Below, piece by piece: positions 45,327-55,050 of a stretch of 64,000 nucleotides of DNA (position 1 is the stretch's first letter; the number at the start of each line of letters is the position of its first letter). The translations under genes and the position numbers were made by a program. The notes under the pieces were generated by a model. That model saw only the letters and a program-made list of their open reading frames with translations. It did no database searches and had not been told where the DNA came from. Source of the stretch: Vaginimicrobium propionicum (lineage in GTDB: Bacteria; Actinomycetota; Actinomycetes; Propionibacteriales; Propionibacteriaceae); the NCBI RefSeq assembly GCF_900155645.1, contig NZ_LT706985.1, forward strand, positions 682,001 through 746,000, given 5' to 3'.

Positions 45327-48002
45327 TTATTCGTCTAATAAGCTACGCAACACGTATTGCATGATTCCGCCGTTGGCATAGTAACCGCGTTCACCTGGCG
45401 TATCGATACGTACAACGGCATCAAATTCGATTACTTGCCCGCTAGGTTTCGTGGCTTTAACATGAACGGTCTTGGGAGTTACCCCATTATTTATTTCAGT
45501 AATTCCAGCAATGTCGAAGGTTTCTTCACCGCTAAGATTCAGGGAGTCTGCGTTTTCTCCGAAGGGAAACTGCAACGGTAAAACTCCCATACCAATCAAA
45601 TTTGATCGGTGAATCCGTTCGAAACTCTCAGCGATAACTGCTCTAACCCCAAGCAACATTGTCCCTTTAGCTGCCCAGTCTCTGGAGCTACCGGAACCGT
45701 ACTCTTTTCCGGCTAGCACGACGAGCGGCACGCCGCTTACTCGATAGTTTTCACTGGCCTGGTAGACGGATACTATCGGGGCGTTTTCTCTAGTGAAATC
45801 CCTCGTGAATCCACCCTCGGTGCCTTTTGCCAATTGGTTTCGCAATCGAATGTTAGCGAAAGTGCCTCGAATCATTACTTCATGGTTGCCGCGCCTGGAT
45901 CCATATGAATTGAATTCGCCGCGAGCCACTTGGCGATCATTCAAATACTGTCCAGCCGGAGTATCTAGCTTTATAGCTCCTGCCGGGCTGATGTGATCGG
46001 TTGTTATTGAGTCCCCCAACTTTAATAAGACCCGAGCCTCGTTGATATCGGCAATTGGTTCAGGCACACGCGACATCTTGTCAAAGTACGGTGCCTTGCG
46101 TATATAGGTGGAATCTTCGTTCCATTGAAATACTTCACCTTTTGGAGTCTGCAATTGCTGCCAGCGCTCGTCACCAGTGAATACGTCCGAATAAGAGTCT
46201 TGGTACATCTTGGAATTGACGCAGGTGGCGATCACCTCATTTATCTGTTCGTTGCTTGGCCAGATATCCGTCAGATAGACGTCTCGACCTTGAGTATCTT
46301 GGCCTAGTGGCGACGTGGTTAGGTCGATATTCATATTTCCAGCCAACGCATAAGCAACCACTAGCGGCGGGCTAGCAAGATAATTCATCTTTACATCAGG
46401 ATTAATCCGCCCCTCAAAATTGCGGTTTCCTGACAATACCGAGGCCACAACAAGATCATGGTCGTTAGCCGCAGCGGATAGTTCTTTAACCAACGAGCCA
46501 GAATTACCAATACAGGTTGTACAGCCATACCCGACAACGTTGAAGCCTAAAGAATTTAAGTATTTATCCAACCCACTAGCGACTAGGTAATCAGTAACTA
46601 CTTGAGAGCCAGGGGCCAGAGTTGTTTTCACCCAGGGTTTGCACTTCAACCCTTTAGCTACCGCGTTCTTAGCCAGCAATCCAGCAGCTACCATCACTGA
46701 CGGGTTAGAGGTATTAGTACATGAAGTAATAGCAGCGACACCAATAGATCCATGTTCTAGAGTCACGCCTTGGCTCTCGATTGTTGTTTTGACGGGCGCA
46801 GAATTATCAGTCACATAGTTAGGCAATGCTTTAGCGAAAGCATCGGCTGCTTTGGCTAATTCGATTCGATCTTGAGGACGTTTCGGCCCGGCTATCGAGG
46901 GACGGATGGTAGACAAGTCTAGTTCTAGATATTGCGAATAATCAGGTGTGGCATTTGGATCTAACCAAAGACCTTGATTTTTAGCGTAAGCCTCTACCAA
47001 TGCAATTTGCGATTCATCGCGTCCAGTTAGCCGCAGATAATCAATTGTCTTCTCATCGATTGGGAACACAGCGATAGTTGAACCATATTCAGGGCTCATA
47101 TTGCCTATGGTTGCCCGATTGGCTAATGGAAGTTCCGAGACTCCGGAACCGTAAAACTCAACGAATTTACCAACTACTCCGGTTTTGCGCAGCATCTCAG
47201 TGATCGTTAGCACCAGGTCGGTGGCTGTAGTCGCCTCAGGCAGATGACCAGTTAATTTGAAGCCCACGACTTGCGGAATGAGCATCGAGATTGGCTGGCC
47301 GAGCATGGCAGCCTCAGCTTCGATTCCACCAACTCCCCAACCAACAACGCCAAGGCCATTGACCATGGTGGTGTGGGAATCAGTGCCTACGCAACTGTCT
47401 GGGTAAGCAACTAACTGGCCGTCTAATTCTCGCTGGAACACTACTCGAGCTAAATGCTCGATATTAACTTGGTGGACAATGCCTCTGCCGGGCGGAACGA
47501 CCTTGAAGTTGTCGAAAGCTGACTGTCCCCAACGCAGGAATTGGTAACGCTCTTGATTTCGTTGATATTCAATGTTGGTATTTAACTGCAGTGCATTTTC
47601 AGTCCCAAAAGCCTCAGCGACAACCGAATGATCAATCACCATTTCCGCATCTGTTAGGGGATTTATTTTGCGCGGATCACCTCCCAATTCCACCATCGCC
47701 TCACGCATAGTCGCTAAATCTACGACGCACGGCACGCCAGTGAAATCTTGCATTACTACCCTGGCAGGGCTGAATTGAATCTCGTGACTAGGTTCAGCTT
47801 TCGGATTCCAATTGACCAGCGAAGAGATATCTTGAGCCGTAACATTTTCGCCGTCCTCGGTGCGCAATAAATTCTCCAGCAACACTTTCAAGCTGTAGGG
47901 CAAGCGCTGATAGCCAGGCACGGCGCTGATCTTATAAATCTGATATGAACGGCCAGCCACCTCAAGACTGTCTTTTGCATGGAAACTATTAATGCTGGCC
48001 AT
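45327..48002 (-). CDS. acnA: Aconitate hydratase
   Basis: TCA-cycle [4Fe-4S] enzyme interconverting citrate and isocitrate; the apo form of such enzymes may bind mRNA (IRP1/AcnA type). Cluster cysteines are in [12 protein letters not shown] and [12 protein letters not shown]. The C-terminal swivel domain has the [10 protein letters not shown] and [12 protein letters not shown] motifs. Length is 891 residues. GGAGGG lies close to the ATG. No acnR-type repressor gene is adjacent, but a palindrome sits 17-30 bases upstream of the start. Confidence 0.96.
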   Translation of the reverse strand: MASINSFHAKDSLEVAGRSYQIYKISAVPGYQRLPYSLKVLLENLLRTEDGENVTAQDISSLVNWNPKAEPSHEIQFSPARVVMQDFTGVPCVVDLATMREAMVELGGDPRKINPLTDAEMVIDHSVVAEAFGTENALQLNTNIEYQRNQERYQFLRWGQSAFDNFKVVPPGRGIVHQVNIEHLARVVFQRELDGQLVAYPDSCVGTDSHTTMVNGLGVVGWGVGGIEAEAAMLGQPISMLIPQVVGFKLTGHLPEATTATDLVLTITEMLRKTGVVGKFVEFYGSGVSELPLANRATIGNMSPEYGSTIAVFPIDEKTIDYLRLTGRDESQIALVEAYAKNQGLWLDPNATPDYSQYLELDLSTIRPSIAGPKRPQDRIELAKAADAFAKALPNYVTDNSAPVKTTIESQGVTLEHGSIGVAAITSCTNTSNPSVMVAAGLLAKNAVAKGLKCKPWVKTTLAPGSQVVTDYLVASGLDKYLNSLGFNVVGYGCTTCIGNSGSLVKELSAAANDHDLVVASVLSGNRNFEGRINPDVKMNYLASPPLVVAYALAGNMNIDLTTSPLGQDTQGRDVYLTDIWPSNEQINEVIATCVNSKMYQDSYSDVFTGDERWQQLQTPKGEVFQWNEDSTYIRKAPYFDKMSRVPEPIADINEARVLLKLGDSITTDHISPAGAIKLDTPAGQYLNDRQVARGEFNSYGSRRGNHEVMIRGTFANIRLRNQLAKGTEGGFTRDFTRENAPIVSVYQASENYRVSGVPLVVLAGKEYGSGSSRDWAAKGTMLLGVRAVIAESFERIHRSNLIGMGVLPLQFPFGENADSLNLSGEETFDIAGITEINNGVTPKTVHVKATKPSGQVIEFDAVVRIDTPGERGYYANGGIMQYVLRSLLDE

Positions 48003-48308
48003 AAGCCCTCCAAAATTATCTTGACATCAAGATACGTTAGTAATGCACGTCCTACAATTAAAGACAACCTTAGTCACTGTGAGAAGTGAGAACCCCAGAC
48101 CCTCCCTCAGCGACATCATTTCCAGCACGCGGTAGTAAATCATGCCCGATATTTGGCCATCGGCCATTGTGCACTTGTACCCCGTAGGTGGGGATAACAA
48201 TACGGTGGGTGATTCGAACACCCCTCCGCCCCACTTCGGATACCATAAGCGCCAGATTCACCGCTGACGACGGCTTGTGCTCACTAAATGATGTCGCCTA
48301 CCAACTCT
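48003..48308. other. Non-coding stretch upstream of acnA
   Basis: This 306-base gap separates acnA from the DIP1984 gene, both on the minus strand. I see the 14-bp palindrome at 48019 and no convincing gene; two minus-strand frames of about 60 codons overlap each other and lack ribosome binding sites. A GGGTG-TTCGAAT-CACCC sequence on the minus strand resembles a tRNA T-arm, but no matching acceptor or anticodon arm surrounds it. Confidence 0.5.
48019..48032. promoter_or_regulatory. Palindrome in the acnA promoter region
   Basis: TCTTGA-CA-TCAAGA is a perfect 6-bp dyad with a 2-base centre located 17-30 bases before the acnA ATG. The position suits a repressor operator or a hairpin in the 5' leader. 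Confidence 0.45.
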
Positions 48309-48764
48309 TTAACTCAGTTCAGTTGACCAATTAATCCGTTGAATTTCGGTATCTAAATCTCGATATGCACGTGCCGCCTCGTCCGCTTCAGATCTAAGCT
48401 GCGTGACGTTCATCGTCGCCACATATTTTATTTCTTGGCGCGAAAACCGATCCTGTCTAGTCGCAGCGGCGTCTGCAACCGAAACTAATATTTCTCTTTT
48501 CTTCGCTAGCACATCACGACGAGCCAAGGCATCAGTTAATGTTCCAACGTCTTCGAACAAGGTGCGGGAATTTGTCGCGTTTATACGCCTGATTAGCACC
48601 TCTAATTGACCTAGCAAGTTATTAATTTCATTGAGTAAAGCCGCAGGGTCTTCGTCTGGGCTCTCTCCTTCTTGCACCCGAGCCACTCCGGTTAGGCGTA
48701 TTCTAAGTTGGTCGATGCGTCGCGTAATGTCGGCGCGCTGAGCTAACGCCTCAGCAAGTAACAT
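48309..48764 (-). CDS. DIP1984 family protein
   Basis: A 151-residue helical, probably coiled-coil protein of the DIP1984 (septicolysin-like) family, recognised from MLLAEALAQRADITRRIDQLR, cited by its AEALAQRADITRRI core, and ARVQEGESPDEDPAALL. ATG 48764 has AGGAGG four bases upstream; a longer GTG frame from 48782 starts inside that site. It is 30 bases downstream of the small acidic coiled-coil gene. The function is unknown. Confidence 0.8.
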   Translation of the reverse strand: MLLAEALAQRADITRRIDQLRIRLTGVARVQEGESPDEDPAALLNEINNLLGQLEVLIRRINATNSRTLFEDVGTLTDALARRDVLAKKREILVSVADAAATRQDRFSRQEIKYVATMNVTQLRSEADEAARAYRDLDTEIQRINWSTELS

Positions 48765-48794
48765 GAGGCCTCCTAAAATCACATACCTAGCAAA

Positions 48795-49031
48795 TTACTT
48801 TTCATCGGGCTTAGGCTGGCTTATATTGCTTAGCTGCTTCTTAAGCTCTTCAGAAAAGTCTTCCAACTTCTTGCCTAGTTTGGTTCGTAATTCATTTACC
48901 TTGTCATCCAGATCGCTGTCTTCATAGCGCTCTTTGACGTCATCAAAACGATCCTTGGCCTCGTCAATAACCTTGTCTAAAGCTTCAGAAGCCTCTTGAG
49001 AGATTTTCTCAAGTCGCTCACGCATGTCCAT
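48795..49031 (-). CDS. Small acidic coiled-coil protein
   Basis: A 78-residue protein made almost entirely of charged amphipathic helix (RLEKISQEASEALDKVIDEA, then KVNELRTKLGKKLEDFSEE). It resembles apolipoprotein-like or late-embryogenesis-type helices and actinobacterial CsbD/YtxH-like small proteins, but I do not recognise the family. GGAG lies five bases before the ATG at 49031. It is divergent from kgd. Confidence 0.7.
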   Translation of the reverse strand: MDMRERLEKISQEASEALDKVIDEAKDRFDDVKERYEDSDLDDKVNELRTKLGKKLEDFSEELKKQLSNISQPKPDEK

Positions 49032-49231
49032 GTTTTCTCCTTAATCCATCTGGTACCAATGCTAAAGCACCAGCAAAAACCTTTACGCAAGTTAACTAGC
49101 CAAATAACATATTCTTAAGTTAGGTAAGCCAAAATTAAGAAATCTTGCTAAAACTGCTCGAGGAAAACTTAGAAGTTCTAGTGTCAAATCAAATACCGGA
49201 TTCAATGATGAGACCGTTCTAGGAGCTAGAA

Positions 49232-52200
49232 ATTAACACTCCCCAGCCGCAGCCCAGCACTGTACCGAGCGTCGAAAAACGTTCTGCTAGCTCAGAGACT
49301 CCAAACCAACCAGGTTCAGATAGTTTACTTGGCCCAGATGTCCCGCTTGAAATGCCGAATCAGGTACCCACACCTAGTCAGCAGATTAAACTTCGCGGCA
49401 CCTTACTTCGCACGGCAAAAAATATGGACACCTCTCTGGAGATGCCAACCGCTACCTCTGTGCGCTGCGTTCCGATGAAATTAGTAATCGAAAACCGTTC
49501 GCTGATTAATAGTTTCTTGCGTAGATCTCGTGGTGGCAAAGTTAGCTTTACTCACATAATCGCTTTTGCCATGATCCAGGCGTTGAAAACACTGCCAGAA
49601 ATGAACGTGGCCTACGGGATGAAAGACGGTAAGCCGCAGCTAATAGTCAATAAGTCAATCAACTTGGGAATTGCGATCGACGTCGAATTAAAGGGTCAGC
49701 GCCAACTGTTAGTCCCAAATATTAAGGCTTGTGAACGACTCAACTTTGCACAGTTCTTCGTTGCCTACGAACAGCTTGTGGCAAAATCTCGAGCCGGAAA
49801 ATTAACAATCGAAGATTTCGCACACACTACAGCGACCATCACTAACCCAGGCGGCATTGGCACCGTCATGAGCGTACCTAGACTAATGAACGGGCAGGGT
49901 CTAATTCTTGGTGTTGGGGCAATCAACTATCCGGCACAATTTGAAGGTGCATCGGTGCAAATGGTCACCGAAAACGCAATTTCGAAAGTTACAAACCTGA
50001 CATCTACCTACGACCACAGAGTCATTCAGGGCGCATTATCCGGTGAATTCCTACGCACCATGCACCAATTATTAAATGGCGCAGATAGGTTCTATGAATC
50101 AATTTTCGAGGCTCTTCGAATCCCCTATCCTCCAATGAAGTGGGATTCCGACATATCGATTCACCGCAATCACGAAGTATCGAAAGAAGCTAGAGTTTAT
50201 TCGCTCGTTAATTCCTACCGGATTTTCGGCCATCTTCAAGCAGATATCGACCCACTACAGTTTAGGATGCGAACCCACCCAGACTTAGAATTAGCTAGTC
50301 ACGGGCTAACTATCTGGGATTTAGATCGAGAGTTTCCGGTGCGTCGCATGGGCGGCAATATCGATCAGTACCTGCCATTACGAAGAATCCTTGAGGTTAT
50401 TAGACAATCTTATTCACACACTATGGGGATTGAATATATGCATATTCAAGATCCCCAGCAGAGAGCATGGATTCAAGACAAAGTAGAGCGCCCACACGAA
50501 AAACGTCCCCGCGAAGATCATCTACGAATACTCGACAAACTTTGCGAGGCGGAAATATTCGAGACTTTCCTACAGACTAAATACGTCGGCCAAACCCGAT
50601 TTAGTTTGGAAGGCGCAGAATCAGCGATTGTCGTCGCAGCCGAGATTTGCGAACGGGCGGCTGATAATGAGCTTAGTGAGGTTTGTATCGGCATGCCACA
50701 TAGAGGTCGACTGAACCTCTTGACGAATATCTGCGGAAAACTTTATTCTCAAATATTCCGCGAATTTGATAACAGAGATCTTGGCGTCACGGATATATCT
50801 GGTGACGTCAAGTACCACCTTGGTTCTCAAGGTTCCTATAAGGCTGCCTCTGGGAAAATGATCACTACCTCCTTAGTAGCTAACCCGTCGCATTTGGAAG
50901 CTGTCAACCCAGTTCTCGAAGGCATCGCTAGAGCCAAGAACGATATGTTGGAAAATCCGGAAAAATACCGTGTTTTGCCCCTGCTCATCCACGGCGACGC
51001 TTCATTCTCTGGCCAGGGAATCGTTTACGAGACTTTGCAACTTAGCCAATTACGCCCCTATACGAATGGCGGGACGATTCACTTAATAATCAATAATCAG
51101 ATAGGTTTCACTACTGGGCCTCAAGATGGGCGTTCCTCCACCTATGCGACAGATGTTGCAAAAACTATTCAAGCCCCAATTTTTCACGTAAACGGTGACG
51201 ATCCCGACGCTTGTGCGCTGGCCGCCACCATGGCTTTCGATTTTCGGCAGCGTTTTCATAAGGACGTAGTCATAGACATGTTGTGTTACCGACGCCGAGG
51301 GCACAATGAGGGCGACGACCCAAGCTTCACCCAGCCTTTGATGTATGACTTGATCTCTAAGAAACGTCCAGTGCGCAAAATTTACACCGAACAACTTGTT
51401 GGACGCGGCGACATCAGCCTCGAAGACGCTGAAGCGATGGCCACAAAGTTTCGTGCTCGACTAGAAGAAGTGTTCTCTAACGTCCGCAACCCAGATGTTC
51501 CTATGGAAGATGATCCGTATCGTTTAGCGCCGATATACCCACCAAAACCTGTCGGCGATGGCAACACCGCTATTTCTTTTGAACAAATGCAGCGGGTCGC
51601 TGACGTTTACACCGATTTTCCGGATGGGTTCTCAGTTCACCCCAAGGTACTTCCACAATTAGAGCGTCGTGCCAATTCCATTGTCAATGGCCCGATTGAT
51701 TGGGCAACTGCCGAGCTGCTAGCTTTTGGCTCACTGTTGATGGAAGGCCACAGAGTGCGCCTTGTTGGCCAAGATTCACGACGTGGAACTTTCAGTCAAC
51801 GTTTCGGTGCAGTGGCTGATTGCTTGACTAATGAGACTTGGGTGCCGTTGAAACATTTGAGTGAGGATCAAGGCGCCTTCGATATTTTTGATTCTGCTTT
51901 GAATGAATACGCGGCGATGGGTTTTGAATACGGCTATTCCGTCGCATCACCTAATTCTCTGGTGGTTTGGGAAGCTCAATATGGCGATTTTTATAACGGC
52001 GCCCAAACGATAGTGGACGAATTTGTTACTTCGGGATACGCCAAATGGGGTCAAAGATCTGGGGTGGTATTGATGTTGCCACACGGTTATGAAGGTGCAG
52101 GTCCAGATCATTCTTCCGCGCGCATCGAACGTTTTTTGCAAAACTGTTGGGAAAACAATATTGCAGTTTGTCAGCCCTCTACACCGGCTAGTCACTTCCA

Positions 52201-52741
52201 TTTGCTGCGTCACCACCAGCATGTTAATTCTCATAGACCCTTGGTTATCGCAACTCCGAAGTCGATGTTGCGTAACCGTTTAGCTGTCTCAACCCCTGCT
52301 GATTTCTTAGATGGCTCATCTTGGCGTCCGGCACTAGATGACCCAACTATCACGGATCCAAAGAAAGTAATCGGGGTACTGATTTGTTCAGGTAAGGTTC
52401 GCTGGAGTTTAGTAAACGAACGAAATAAGCGCGGCCTAGATAATAAGGTAGCAATTATCTCAATCGAAAGGCTGTTTCCTTTACCGACTGAAGCTTTGGC
52501 GCAAATTCTTCAGAATCACCTACATGTTCGCCATATCCGATTCGTTCAAGAGGAGCCGGCAAACCAGGGCGCGTTAGGGTTCCTGACGGCAAATTTGTTG
52601 CCCGAGTTAAGTCGAGTTCTTGGAAAAGAATTCACTTGGCGACCGATTGCTAGGCCAGCGTCAGCGACTCCAGCAACCGGCGTGCGTCGAGTACACATTG
52701 ATGAACAAGCGAATCTGATGAACAACGCATTTGGAGTTTAG
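49232..52741 (+). CDS. kgd: Multifunctional 2-oxoglutarate decarboxylase/dehydrogenase (Kgd, fused E2-E1)
   Basis: Fusion typical of actinobacteria: an E2-like succinyltransferase domain with the STYDHRVIQGALSGEF His-containing motif, then a ThDP-dependent E1 domain with GMPHRGRLNLL, NPSHLEAVNPVLEG, and GDDPDACALAATM...NNQIGFT-type motifs. It runs the 2-oxoglutarate step of the TCA cycle and is the known target of GarA. The first ATG is 49352, without a ribosome binding site. The same frame continues upstream through a Pro/Ser-rich linker to an ATT at 49232 that has AGGAG six bases upstream, with an in-frame TAG just before. I use 49232 (1169 residues); ATG 49352 gives 1129. Either way the usual N-terminal E1 helix is missing. 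Confidence 0.9.
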   Translation: MNTPQPQPSTVPSVEKRSASSETPNQPGSDSLLGPDVPLEMPNQVPTPSQQIKLRGTLLRTAKNMDTSLEMPTATSVRCVPMKLVIENRSLINSFLRRSRGGKVSFTHIIAFAMIQALKTLPEMNVAYGMKDGKPQLIVNKSINLGIAIDVELKGQRQLLVPNIKACERLNFAQFFVAYEQLVAKSRAGKLTIEDFAHTTATITNPGGIGTVMSVPRLMNGQGLILGVGAINYPAQFEGASVQMVTENAISKVTNLTSTYDHRVIQGALSGEFLRTMHQLLNGADRFYESIFEALRIPYPPMKWDSDISIHRNHEVSKEARVYSLVNSYRIFGHLQADIDPLQFRMRTHPDLELASHGLTIWDLDREFPVRRMGGNIDQYLPLRRILEVIRQSYSHTMGIEYMHIQDPQQRAWIQDKVERPHEKRPREDHLRILDKLCEAEIFETFLQTKYVGQTRFSLEGAESAIVVAAEICERAADNELSEVCIGMPHRGRLNLLTNICGKLYSQIFREFDNRDLGVTDISGDVKYHLGSQGSYKAASGKMITTSLVANPSHLEAVNPVLEGIARAKNDMLENPEKYRVLPLLIHGDASFSGQGIVYETLQLSQLRPYTNGGTIHLIINNQIGFTTGPQDGRSSTYATDVAKTIQAPIFHVNGDDPDACALAATMAFDFRQRFHKDVVIDMLCYRRRGHNEGDDPSFTQPLMYDLISKKRPVRKIYTEQLVGRGDISLEDAEAMATKFRARLEEVFSNVRNPDVPMEDDPYRLAPIYPPKPVGDGNTAISFEQMQRVADVYTDFPDGFSVHPKVLPQLERRANSIVNGPIDWATAELLAFGSLLMEGHRVRLVGQDSRRGTFSQRFGAVADCLTNETWVPLKHLSEDQGAFDIFDSALNEYAAMGFEYGYSVASPNSLVVWEAQYGDFYNGAQTIVDEFVTSGYAKWGQRSGVVLMLPHGYEGAGPDHSSARIERFLQNCWENNIAVCQPSTPASHFHLLRHHQHVNSHRPLVIATPKSMLRNRLAVSTPADFLDGSSWRPALDDPTITDPKKVIGVLICSGKVRWSLVNERNKRGLDNKVAIISIERLFPLPTEALAQILQNHLHVRHIRFVQEEPANQGALGFLTANLLPELSRVLGKEFTWRPIARPASATPATGVRRVHIDEQANLMNNAFGV

Positions 52742-52909
52742 TTCATAGATTGAACAAATAATTATTATTTCCGATTACCACTACGGAGCAATAAGTGCCC
52801 AAGCTTAGTATCCGAAACCTCATTTGACAGAAAAATTCGCGCAAAAGGTCTTGCCCCGCCAGCTTTGGGCAATTAAAGTAGTTAGCCGGCTTTGTTTAAT
52901 TAGAAGCGC

Positions 52910-52915
52910 TAAAAT
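52910..52915 (+). promoter_or_regulatory. Possible -10 element of whiB1 (TAAAAT)
   Basis: TAAAAT lies 38 bases before the whiB1 ATG in the 211-base gap after kgd. No clear -35 hexamer is at the expected distance. The gap also holds two short AT-rich palindromes just after the kgd stop. Confidence 0.25.
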
Positions 52916-52952
52916 TTATTCAACTGTTGAACTATTGAAGGAGTCTTGCAGG

Positions 52953-53210
52953 ATGGACTGGCGGCACCGCGCGGCATGCCTCGACGAGGATCCCGAGCTG
53001 TTCTTCCCCATCGGCGTGACCGGTCCGGCTCTGGCCCAGGTGGAAGAGGCTAAGAAAGTTTGTATGCGCTGTGACGTGCGGTCAGAGTGCCTACAGTGGG
53101 CTCTAGATAACGGCCAGGATCACGGCGTTTGGGGTGGCTTAAGCGAGGACGAACGCCGTTCCATGAAACGCCGCGCAGCGCGTTCAAGGTTACGCTCTAA
53201 AGTGCGCTAA
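52953..53210 (+). CDS. whiB1: WhiB1 iron-sulphur regulator
   Basis: An 85-residue [4Fe-4S] protein that binds SigA and regulates transcription in a nitric-oxide-sensitive way. Cysteines 9, 37, 40 and 46 match those I recall for Mycobacterium WhiB1, as do the start MDWRHRA, GPALAQ, GVWGG and the basic tail. The longer open frame from 52824 is rejected because AAGGAG lies nine bases before the ATG at 52953. The order whiB1-pdtaS-rsrA-sigR corresponds to Rv3219-Rv3223c. Confidence 0.96.
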   Translation: MDWRHRAACLDEDPELFFPIGVTGPALAQVEEAKKVCMRCDVRSECLQWALDNGQDHGVWGGLSEDERRSMKRRAARSRLRSKVR

Positions 53211-53352
53211 TTAAGTTCTAGCTAAAACAACTAGCGCTGACAGATTGAGCACCTCACATTTACCTGTAGCAGGATCGGTGTGGTCTGATTTTTTGCGCAC
53301 ACGTTTATTCCACTATTGCCTTACTGATAGTCGTCAAGCATTACCAAGCGCG

Positions 53353-54792
53353 TCAACGCGTCAAAGGTATCTCAAGTTTGGCGGTACAACCAGTCGGGAA
53401 AGGCGATTGAGAACCATTATTTGCTAGAGAAAAAGTCCCGCCAAGATCTTCTATCAACGTTGTTACTATGGATAGGCCTAGGGAATTACCAATTTCCAAA
53501 CCAACCGGAAGCCCTGCACCATTATCTACTATCTCAACGCTCAAGGTATCGTCACTCACCCAGGGTCGAACCATGATTTGACCCGAGCCTGAGTTTAAGC
53601 CGTGTTCAACGCCGTTATGGCATAACTCTGTTAGTGCCAAAGACAGTGACGTGGCCACTTCAGCAGGCACCATGCCAAAAGTTCCATCCCTAGTGGTAGT
53701 CAATTCTCCGGTGGTGGCTGCAACATCGCCAACCATCTCTAAAATGCGATCTGCAATCTCGTCGAATTGAACTTCTTCATCAAAACTTTGAGACAAGATC
53801 TCGTGGACAGTAGCTATCGAAGTGACTCTACGCATAGCGTCACGCAAGGCGTCCCTAGCATCCTCAGACTTAGTTCTTCGAGATTGCAGCCGAAGAAGAG
53901 CGGCAACAGTTTGCAGATTATTTTTCACGCGGTGGTGGATTTCTTTAATAGTGGCGTCTTTTGTAATCAACTCGCGGTCACGATCACGAAGCTCGGTAAT
54001 GTCGCGACACAGCACGACAGTTTTTCCACCGCCCAATGGTATGACACGTAATCTTAGAGCCGTATTCGCAGTTTCTAAGTCGAATTCTGCAGCCTTAGAC
54101 GCCTCGACTTCATCGCCTTGAGAGCTGACGCCATCCACTTGAGCGATTAAGTCCCGTAGTTTCTCCCCCACTAAATCACGCAGAATACCTAACCGGCGCC
54201 ACGCTGAAACAGCATTCGGCGACGCATAGGTGATTACCTTGTTGTCGTTTAACAAAGTCACACCGTCACCAGCTGTCGGGGACATGGATAGATCTGATGG
54301 TGGATCAACTGGATATTTCCCCTCATGCAGCAATTCTGCGAGGTTTTGGGCAATCTCAAGATAGGCATCCTCTAGCGCACCAGGTGCTCTAACGCCCATC
54401 TGATTAGTGCTGCGCTCAACCACGGCAAGTACATGGTCATTACGGACTATGGGGATAGCTGCCATATCAACAGGAATACCGGCATCCATTGAATGTTCAC
54501 TAGCTTGGCAAATTTCGCCAGACCAGTAAGCGTCGGCAACAACAGATTCTGGATCATAGCTAATGCTGTCGCCCACAATGCTGTCGTCTAGGGCTGTTGG
54601 CCCCGTAGTAGGGCGTATTTGAGCCGCGGCCCAGAAAATATTTGGATCTTTGCAGTCTGGCACCCACAAAACCAAGTCAGAAAAACTCGTGTCAGCTAGT
54701 AAGTGCCATTCATGAACGAATTTCGACAGCCACTCACCATCTGCTTTATCAAGTTCAGTATGTGCAGCTAGTACCTCGGCCATCGTCATCAT
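53353..54792 (-). CDS. pdtaS: PdtaS-type sensor histidine kinase
   Basis: Cytosolic sensor kinase of 479 residues: an N-terminal GAF-like domain (about 20-150), a PAS-like domain (about 160-270), then HisKA_2 with the phospho-acceptor in EIHHRVKNNLQT (His286/His287) and a HATPase_c domain with N-box LTELCHNGVEHG and the G-boxes VEIVDNGAGLP and SLGLSIVTTLI. In mycobacteria PdtaS phosphorylates the antiterminator PdtaR, whose gene is not in this window. It is convergent with whiB1. Confidence 0.93.
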   Translation of the reverse strand: MMTMAEVLAAHTELDKADGEWLSKFVHEWHLLADTSFSDLVLWVPDCKDPNIFWAAAQIRPTTGPTALDDSIVGDSISYDPESVVADAYWSGEICQASEHSMDAGIPVDMAAIPIVRNDHVLAVVERSTNQMGVRAPGALEDAYLEIAQNLAELLHEGKYPVDPPSDLSMSPTAGDGVTLLNDNKVITYASPNAVSAWRRLGILRDLVGEKLRDLIAQVDGVSSQGDEVEASKAAEFDLETANTALRLRVIPLGGGKTVVLCRDITELRDRDRELITKDATIKEIHHRVKNNLQTVAALLRLQSRRTKSEDARDALRDAMRRVTSIATVHEILSQSFDEEVQFDEIADRILEMVGDVAATTGELTTTRDGTFGMVPAEVATSLSLALTELCHNGVEHGLNSGSGQIMVRPWVSDDTLSVEIVDNGAGLPVGLEIGNSLGLSIVTTLIEDLGGTFSLANNGSQSPFPTGCTAKLEIPLTR

Positions 54793-54890
54793 GGACTCAA
54801 TGGTAGTGTCAGCCAGGCAGAGCGGCTATTTTGTTAGCGCGCTTTAGGGTGGCAGAATCATTGACTCAGACACTTAGACGGGAGACGACT

Positions 54891-54965
54891 ATGGGTAAGA
54901 CAGGCCGTAAGCGCAAGGCACGCCGCAAGGGCGCCGCTAATCACGGTAAGCGTCCAAACGCTTAA
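54891..54965 (+). CDS. Large ribosomal subunit protein bL37
   Basis: A 24-codon gene encoding MGKTGRKRKARRKGAANHG followed by KRPNA. Length and sequence match the actinobacterial ribosomal protein bL37 (recalled Mycobacterium sequence ends SKANHGKRPNA). GGGAG lies seven bases before the ATG. It is too small for most gene callers. It lies between pdtaS and rsrA, both on the opposite strand, and is followed by a hairpin. Confidence 0.85.
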   Translation: MGKTGRKRKARRKGAANHGKRPNA

Positions 54966-54973
54966 CTGACGTA

Positions 54974-55018
54974 TCGGCTATAGCCTAGCTGGGAATCTAC
55001 TGGGTAGGTTATAGCTGA
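54974..55018. terminator. Hairpin between bL37 and rsrA
   Basis: TCGGCTATAGCCTA (54974-54987) pairs with TAGGTTATAGCTGA (55005-55018): a 14-bp stem with two G-U pairs and a 17-base loop between convergent genes, so it may serve both. Confidence 0.55.
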
Positions 55019-55050
55019 CAGCCAGAAAATACATTGGCCACTTTTGATGG

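Noticed and set aside
48185-48260. tRNA-like T-arm (GGGTG-TTCGAAT-CACCC) on the minus strand upstream of acnA
   Set aside because: No matching acceptor, D-arm or anticodon arm lies around it; most likely chance.
48027-48261. Two minus-strand open frames of about 60 codons upstream of acnA
   Set aside because: They overlap each other in different frames, lack ribosome binding sites and match nothing known to me.
52824-52952. Extended N-terminus of whiB1
   Set aside because: The added 43 residues are unlike WhiB1; the internal ATG has AAGGAG and gives the exact WhiB1 start.
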